Shown here one piece after another: positions 56,922 through 64,000 of a DNA stretch of 64,000 nucleotides. Source of the DNA: Herpomyces periplanetae (taxonomy: Eukaryota > Ascomycota > Laboulbeniomycetes > Herpomycetales > Herpomycetaceae); the NCBI GenBank assembly GCA_009733715.1, contig WMKJ01000067.1, positions 1 through 64,000 on the forward strand. The letters run 5' to 3'. How positions within the stretch are numbered: the first letter of the stretch is position 1; each line of letters opens with the position of its first letter. The notes beneath the pieces were generated by a model, which saw nothing but the letters and a program-made list of their open reading frames with translations, was not told the origin of the DNA and did no database searches. Position numbers and translations under genes: made by a program.

Positions 56922-59595
56922 TACCGAAGAGAATGAATGGAAAAGGAAGAAAATAAGAGAATATATAGGTTAACGCCCGGTGTGATATATGAGAGTGTTA
57001 ACAAGTAGATAAGTTTTAAAGCGTTGAAAAAGGATGAGCGCATCATCTGGATGGGTGGATATGAGAAAAAGATGAAAATGAAGGGAGGCAAGATTAAAAA
57101 CTTGTAGAGCTCAACACTAGAGGATATATTGGGCAAAACAAAGAGGAATAAATGGGAGCATATCTTGCGCAGAAGTTGAGCAGATTTCTCAATAATTAAA
57201 GTTCTAGGGTAGTTAAGCTCTGAAAGACTCGGGGCTGGGATCAAAGGTAAAAAGTAGTTTTCTAAGCGGATAAACGTTGGGCAAAAATTGCGAGCCCAAA
57301 TGGTAAAAACGTAGTGAGCTAACCCATTATCAGCTAAACGGGGAAAATTGAACCGGATACTGTCCAATAGGTATTGATTTTCCTGTCAGGTGATTGGTCT
57401 CAGTCTAACTTCGGGAACACTAGTATTACAGTGGTTAAGAGAATGATGAAATGTAACCGAGACGCATTTGAAGTTCCGAGGGCGAAGCCATGAGAGAAAT
57501 AGCAAAGGTATTGTAGTGTGCGTTGCATTTGAAGGATGAAGAGGTTACACTAGTGTCAACACCAATAAGAAGTAGGTTATCTTTGGACAAAAGTTACTAA
57601 AAATGATGTAAGGTTTCGATGAACAAACATGATCCCTGAAATAGTTTACCCGTCAGTCATTGATTTAAGTTTTTGCAGAGAAATGCCGGGGATACGAGTT
57701 GATATAATGAAAATGTATCGTGTGATTTTCCGGGCAGAAGTTTCGTGTTGATGAGTGTTTATAATGCCGGGTACAACCAAACCAGTTGGTATCTGAATAG
57801 TGGATAGAATCAATCAAGTTATTGGGGGAAGGATGATTAACGGTTAAAAAGGTAGATTTAATTAGGTAAATAGATCATTAAAACCAAACCGAATCCGATG
57901 CAGTGTAAGGAAATTCACTTGGCTTGTTCGGGGAAAAAAAACTCTAGCTAGCCTGATCGTTTCACAAAGTCTAGGATTAAATGACCGTGTATCATGAATT
58001 AACGAGTGGATAGTATTGAGCTAATGGGAGAGCTTTTGATATAATTGAATAATGGTTAAATTGGATTTTCAGCCTGAAGATTATCGCAAGACCAGCAATA
58101 GGTGGATTATTATGACGAGTTAACCTAGCATAAAGTAAAAATAAGCAGCAAAAGTGATGGTCCAATCATAGAGTGAACATACTTTTATACTACAAGGGGA
58201 CCAATCAATAAGGAAAGGGAAGTAAATAACAGGGCGAGCGCGTGAAGAATGTGCTCGAATGATTGAAGAGAAATGGCGTAGGAGGTTTTGGGGAAATCGA
58301 GAGTTTGTGGAGCTTTGAAAATGGGTAAGTATTTTTAAGCGGTGGACGATTGCTAAGATTAGCGACTGTAATTCACACTTGATGAAACGTTTGATGAAAA
58401 TTTCACCATTTTAAAATAATCGAAAACCTCATTAGGTATAACTGATCTGTGATAAGAAGATGCGTGATTTTCTACGTCAGCAGATTAAACGGTCCATTCG
58501 AATGTGGGACAGGTAACGGTAGCGTGATAGATTAAGTTAACCTGTAGGAATGCATGAGTACGACATAATATGAACGGGGATGCAATGGGAAGTTATCTTT
58601 GATGCTATACAAGCTGTTAAGTTGACAGTAATGGATGATTATTCTTATTGTCAGCAAGTAATATGCGTCATACCGGCATATATGATGAAGTGAGCAATTT
58701 AACCGAATTCATCGAGGATGATATTTTATACTTGAATATAATGTCAGTGTTTAGAGATGGTGTGGGTTTCATAATGATATTTTAGGATGATAACATAAAA
58801 TGATTCATGGATATTTCAGAGGATCTTCAATCAATTGACAATGATGAAATTTTCGGATAATCGATATATTTTGATGATAGATGGATTAAAGCAACGCTAT
58901 CACAAAACGAGAATCCCACTGATTAACGGGGAATTTTTCATGATCAAAGAAAAAAATCATTTACTCGTATTGCTCAAACGTAGAATTTATATATCAAAAG
59001 TATCAATTGAACTAAATCACGCAAAGAAAAAACACCCACACCTATCACTCATCATAACCGAAATAAAAAAGACTGGCTTTCCATCATCACAACCCACTCA
59101 CGATGTTCAATTTATAAAGTCACCAAACTTCTAGCACACTTACATAATCTGTGTGGCTTGTGGGGAGAGGGTCATGTGAAGTGGCGGTGTTGGGAAGAGG
59201 TTTTGGGAGAATGAACACGAGAAGGGAGCACGGGCGCGTGGGGGAAAATTGTTGGATGGGGGGAGGGATCGCGAGAATTTTTTATCAATGTGATGAAGTC
59301 CAGATTTTTTTTTAGGAAAGAATCGCTTCAGTATAATTGAAAGATTTATACTTTTCTTGATTAAATTGCTTAATTTTAACGGTATATCTGGGGATGAAAA
59401 GATTTAGTATACGAATATTGGAATATTTTTAAAATATTTGCACGGTGATTAAGTGTACTAACAGTGAAGTTAAAGATCCAAGAAGGTTGTTATTATTGGA
59501 ATTTTATATTTCCTAACAATTTAAAGTTAAATAATTTAGTTGGGGAATCGGATATAATTTAAGAATTGCAATTCCCAATTAATATTTTAAGGGCC
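56922..59595. other. Long intergenic region, divergent promoters
   Basis: Shared upstream region of the ZIP gene (-) and TIM23 (+). AT-rich, with GC-rich islets near 59205-59275 close to the TIM23 start. A 99-codon + frame at 58835-59134 shows no domain-like sequence. Confidence 0.5.
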
Positions 59596-60260
59596 ATGAA
59601 CGCGAGCAAGTCATCATCATCACCATGGAAATCGGATGAAAAGTTAACTTCGCACGAAATCCTAGAAGATGCTAGTTTTGATCCTGCTCAACTTCATCCT
59701 TTAGCTGGATTAAACCGTGGCACACTAGAATATATACAGCTGGAAGATAGTGCTCTATCGGATTTACCTGGATCGCGTTCTCTTTTACCATCCCGCGGCT
59801 GGTCAGATGATCTTTGTTACGGTACAGGCGTTATGTACTTATCAGCATTGGCAGCCGGTGGAGTATGGGGCTTAACAGAAGGGTTGAAACGGGCACCTTT
59901 AAATGCTTCGCCTAGATTACGCTTGAACTACGCTCTCAATGGTATTACAAGTCGGGGGCCGTTTTTAGGCAATTCCGCAGCTGTTTTGACCATGCTTTAC
60001 AATGGAATTAACTCAACCTTGGATCATTATCGTGGAAAACACGATGCAGTTAACAGTGTCGTTGCAGGTGCCTTAAGCGGAACAATATTCAAGTCTACTC
60101 GTGGCGTCAAACCTATGCTTATTTCTTCTGCGTTATGCGCCGGAGCCGCCAGTGTTTGGGCTGTAAGTTGTCTTTTCGATACATAGTTGGCTCATACGAT
60201 GACTTTACCATGTTAACAACATTACCTCAGGTTATCCGCAAAGCGTTTCTCGAAACTTGA
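59596..60260 (+). CDS. TIM23: Mitochondrial inner-membrane translocase TIM23 (two exons)
   Basis: Exons 59596-60162 and 60231-60260 join at phase 0 to 198 residues. The ATG at 59596 is used; the longer frame upstream starts with TTG. The N-terminal intermembrane-space part has QLHPLAGLNRGTLEYIQLED, a Tim23 hallmark. The Tim17/22/23 membrane domain follows: SDDLCYGTGVMYLSALAAGG, LRLNYALNGITSRGPFLGN, LYNGINSTLDHYRGKHDAVN and GALSGTIFKSTRG. Without splicing, the ORF ends soon after the donor GTAAGT. With it the protein ends VWAVIRKAFLET, like other fungal Tim23 tails. It forms the channel that imports presequence proteins. Confidence 0.94.
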
Positions 60261-61274
60261 TGGGCTTGTGCATTTTATAACGATCACTCCAGTGTCCAAG
60301 AACTTCTAATTCTTTATTGTTCGGTGGATGTCCCACGAATTTTGCACGCGCTTTACCTATGTTTAATCCGCAGGTGGTCCTCGTAATTTTTTTCCATATT
60401 AAGTCATTTCGTCATCATAAGATTTAATGAGTTGTGACAAACAACTTTCATACAACAGAGAATCCACTACCTTTTAACCTCGCTCTACAATTTATCGTAT
60501 CTGTATACTCAACAGCTACTGCACGGTGACGTTTTTTTAGAAAGTTCAGTTTCGGAACGTCTATTTCATGTATCATCACTCGAAATTGTACAATTAAACA
60601 CCTCAAAACCATCATACTGGTCCATATAGCTACCCATACAAAGAAACAGGTTGGCCTAACCGGCCAGAGGTCATCCATTAAAAGCGTATCCCGTCGAAAC
60701 TTTTAAGCAAAACCTACAAAAATTACCACGACTGAAAACGCGCACACAATAAGGGGAGCGAGCGCGGATAGAGCGTTTTAATGACTGATTTTACTTCACC
60801 ATACACCAGTCACCATTATCATTATCATCGTTGTCATCATTTCGTCAACTGCGTATCCAAAAAAGGTCCGTGAAAGTCTTTTTAAGATTAACAATTCCAA
60901 TCAAGGTTTAAATCGATGTAAACCAAAGGGAATATGTCAAATCAAGACATCAGGTCCACTAACCACACATGCACACTCAAGATGAAGCGTGTGCAACCTT
61001 GCACAATCGATATGGATTTCCAATTGGCGGGAACTTTTCAGTTCAGAGTAGTGTTAAACGATTTACCAAGTCTCGCTTGATTTACACAGGAAATGTTAAT
61101 CATCCGGTAAAGCCAAGGCAAAACTAAAGAGACTATTTGTCATGTATCACAATATGCTGTAGATAGTATTAGTGCCCACTTCCTCGAGCTTATGAGACGG
61201 AGGTGAGCTAGTAAATACGGCAAGCTCTGGGCAATACTTGTCAATGAGTCACCGGTAGAATTGGCAAACACACG
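60261..61274. other. Convergent 3' flanks
   Basis: Lies between the TIM23 and CDC42 3' ends. A 76-codon minus frame at 60448-60678 has no support. Nothing else is seen. Confidence 0.6.
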
Positions 61275-62135
<861 letters not shown>

Positions 62136-64000
62136 AACGGCAGATGAAACGCGATGAGTAACTTATAAGGGAAGACTTGTTAAGAAGGTATAACAAATCA
62201 GGGAGACCTTGGGCGAAGGGTAGAAAGGTGTGGGAATTGACAGTGTATCCAGGATACGCCACGGTGTCACGGAAATAGTTTCAACGAGGGGGTAGCGCCG
62301 AGAAGGGCAACACATGCGGCATGTAGATGATCGACGGATGGTGGACTAATCAGATTACTAGAAGGAAAAAGTAGACATCCGGAGAACGGGAGAGAGGAAA
62401 GAGTATTGAACGGAGTGGGGAGAGGAGGAAGAGATTAGAGGAGAAGAACGGGGGAAAAAGGTAGAGGAATAGAAGGGAAAAGTGAGAAAGAGAAATGGAG
62501 GAGAATGGGAAAAAGTAGAGGGAAGAAGACGAAGGCAAATCTTTCAAGAGATAGAGGAGGGGAAGGAAGATCGAAAAAACGAGGGGGAGGGGGTAAAGGG
62601 AAGGTGAGTTTGAATGATGAAATGGAAAAAAATTTTAAGAAAAGAAGTAAATGAAGTAGAAGTGCATGTAGGTAGGGAGGAGAAATGCTTTGGGTGGGAA
62701 TATGGATTGATATAGATGGTAAAATTGATGGAAAAAGGAAGGGAGTAGGAAGTATATTGAAAGGATAGGGGAGCGGGGGAAAATGGATTATCAGATCAAT
62801 TCATTTGATGAATGAAAAAAGGAATTAGGAGAATGAGGGAATAAATGGACACGATTGAGGAAAAAGGGATTTAGAAGATGGGGAAAGGGAGAATTAAGCT
62901 TGAAAGATATGACGACTTTAACAGGTGGGTGGGGAAAGAAGGGAGTGAAAGGAAGTGGAAACAAGATAAGGTGGATGATAGTGAGTGGGAATGAAGATGG
63001 AAGGGAATTTTGATGAAGATAGGAAGATGAAAATGAATGAAAAAGGAACGGGAACGGGAACGGGAACGGGAAGCGATAAACACGAAGGAGATAAAATGAA
63101 TAAAGAAAAGAAAAAAAAGAGAAAAACACAAAAAACCCAAAACCGTTAAGCCAGCGGCCCAATATATATCGAGCGGTTTATTATTTTTCCGGAATGGGAG
63201 GAAGACGATCCGGACCTTATGTAAGGAAGTGGCTCACGTGGAGGCGCTGGGGCGGTGGACGAGGGCCGGCGAAAGGCGCAGGTTCGGGGCGCAGGGCGTC
63301 GGCTTTTCTGATATGGCGCATATGTAAAGGTTTGTGAACGCACACTATCATGTAAATTGTCCGTGGTAATGCGCATAATGAATCATAATACGTTCCAAAA
63401 TGACCATCCCGATTAACATCCAACTTCTGAAACAAGTTTCGGCATACGTGATATTGTCTACCACGTTTAAACTACGTAATCCTTCGTATGATGGTAAAGG
63501 TAAAATCTTGCCAAATCTATTCGGGGTGACAATATATCACATCCTTTCCCACCTGGTCATCACGAATAGGTTAATCGTTCAATGCATGTCAACCCATATC
63601 ATTTCAATGTTAAATTGTATTAAATATCAGCATATCCCCGTATCCTACCCCCCAAATTTCAAAATGCTCTTCCACATTTTATGTACCGTGAATTTATCTC
63701 AATTAATCATCTTCCAAAGTCACCCTCAATCATTCAAAATCACGAATATCCGACCAAAAGCTGAACCATAATTTATCATGAAAAAATGGTAACCCTCCTA
63801 TACCCTTCTACCCTTCCACATCCTGAATGCGCATACATTCACTAACAATCACATTCCTTTACCTTATCATATGCAACTCACACGACTGGTCAATGTAATT
63901 TCAGCTGCTATGGCCTTGACTATGGCTAAACTCGCATTATACACCAAGCATCTTGTCAGTTTCGACTTAATTGTAAATATAATGTATAAAACTCCTGTCA
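62136..64000. other. CDC42 upstream region and right edge
   Basis: 62140-63130 is strongly A/G-rich on the + strand (C/T on the CDC42 strand), giving false Pro/Phe/Ser-rich minus ORFs. A short (GGGAAC)n repeat lies at 63046-63071. 63180-63330 is a GC-rich patch, open in two minus frames. From 63390 to the edge the sequence is AT-rich; a 123-codon + frame at 63400-63771 is not convincing. Confidence 0.5.
63046..63071. repeat. (GGGAAC)n tandem repeat
   Basis: Four units of GGAACG on the + strand within the purine-rich upstream region of CDC42. Confidence 0.75.

Noticed and set aside
62791-63162. Phe/Pro/Ser-rich minus ORF upstream of CDC42
   Set aside because: Product of strand-asymmetric C/T tracts, which lack stop codons by composition.

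Overview
This window is nuclear DNA from an intron-rich filamentous-type fungus. The introns are short (mostly 50-300 nt), with GTAAGT, GTATGT or GTTAGT donors and CTAAC/CTAAT branch sites just before a C/T-AG acceptor. The genes include fungal-specific families: Drs2 flippase, GAC1-type PP1 targeting subunit, APP1, a cysteine synthase-rhodanese fusion, and an arginine attenuator peptide leader on CPA1. The Cdc42 sequence ([43 protein letters not shown]) looks most like Ascomycota. I cannot fix the genus. I saw no mobile elements, rRNA or CRISPR.

Layout. 0-4 kb: a + strand OB-fold/zinc-ribbon gene (Shieldin-2/RPA1-like) behind MCB and E-box sites. 4.7-6.1 kb: Ser-rich protein. 8.5-10.1 kb: secreted Pro/Ala-rich protein. 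11.2-16.8 kb: P4-ATPase flippase and mitochondrial ribosomal protein mL46 in tandem. 17.0-18.5 kb: a spliced INO80F-like coiled-coil/acidic protein. 19.8-21.2 kb: CHFR-like RING protein. 23.5-26.4 kb: GAC1-like PP1 subunit. 28.6-31.2 kb: ferric reductase. 34.5-36.9 kb: cysteine synthase-rhodanese protein. 40.4-42.9 kb: 11-exon MFS exporter (+). 43.3-44.1 kb: Sec61 beta. 46.3-47.6 kb: unrecognised multi-exon gene. 48.2 kb: intron-containing tRNA-Arg(UCG). 48.6-50.5 kb: CPA1 with its leader peptide. 51.2-53.7 kb: APP1. 55.3-56.9 kb: ZIP transporter. 59.6-60.3 kb: TIM23 (+). 61.3-62.1 kb: CDC42. Sixteen of nineteen genes lie on the minus strand, each with its own promoter. There is no operon or obvious pathway cluster. 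Intergenic gaps are long (1-3.5 kb) and often strand-asymmetric in purines, which produces many spurious long ORFs.

The most striking item is the CPA1 leader. A 26-codon uORF closely matching the fungal arginine attenuator peptide is split by two introns, and a 13-nt microexon carries the codons for its critical Asp-Tyr. Splice models were read by eye. Each model for a recognised gene keeps the reading frame through every junction, but none has transcript support.
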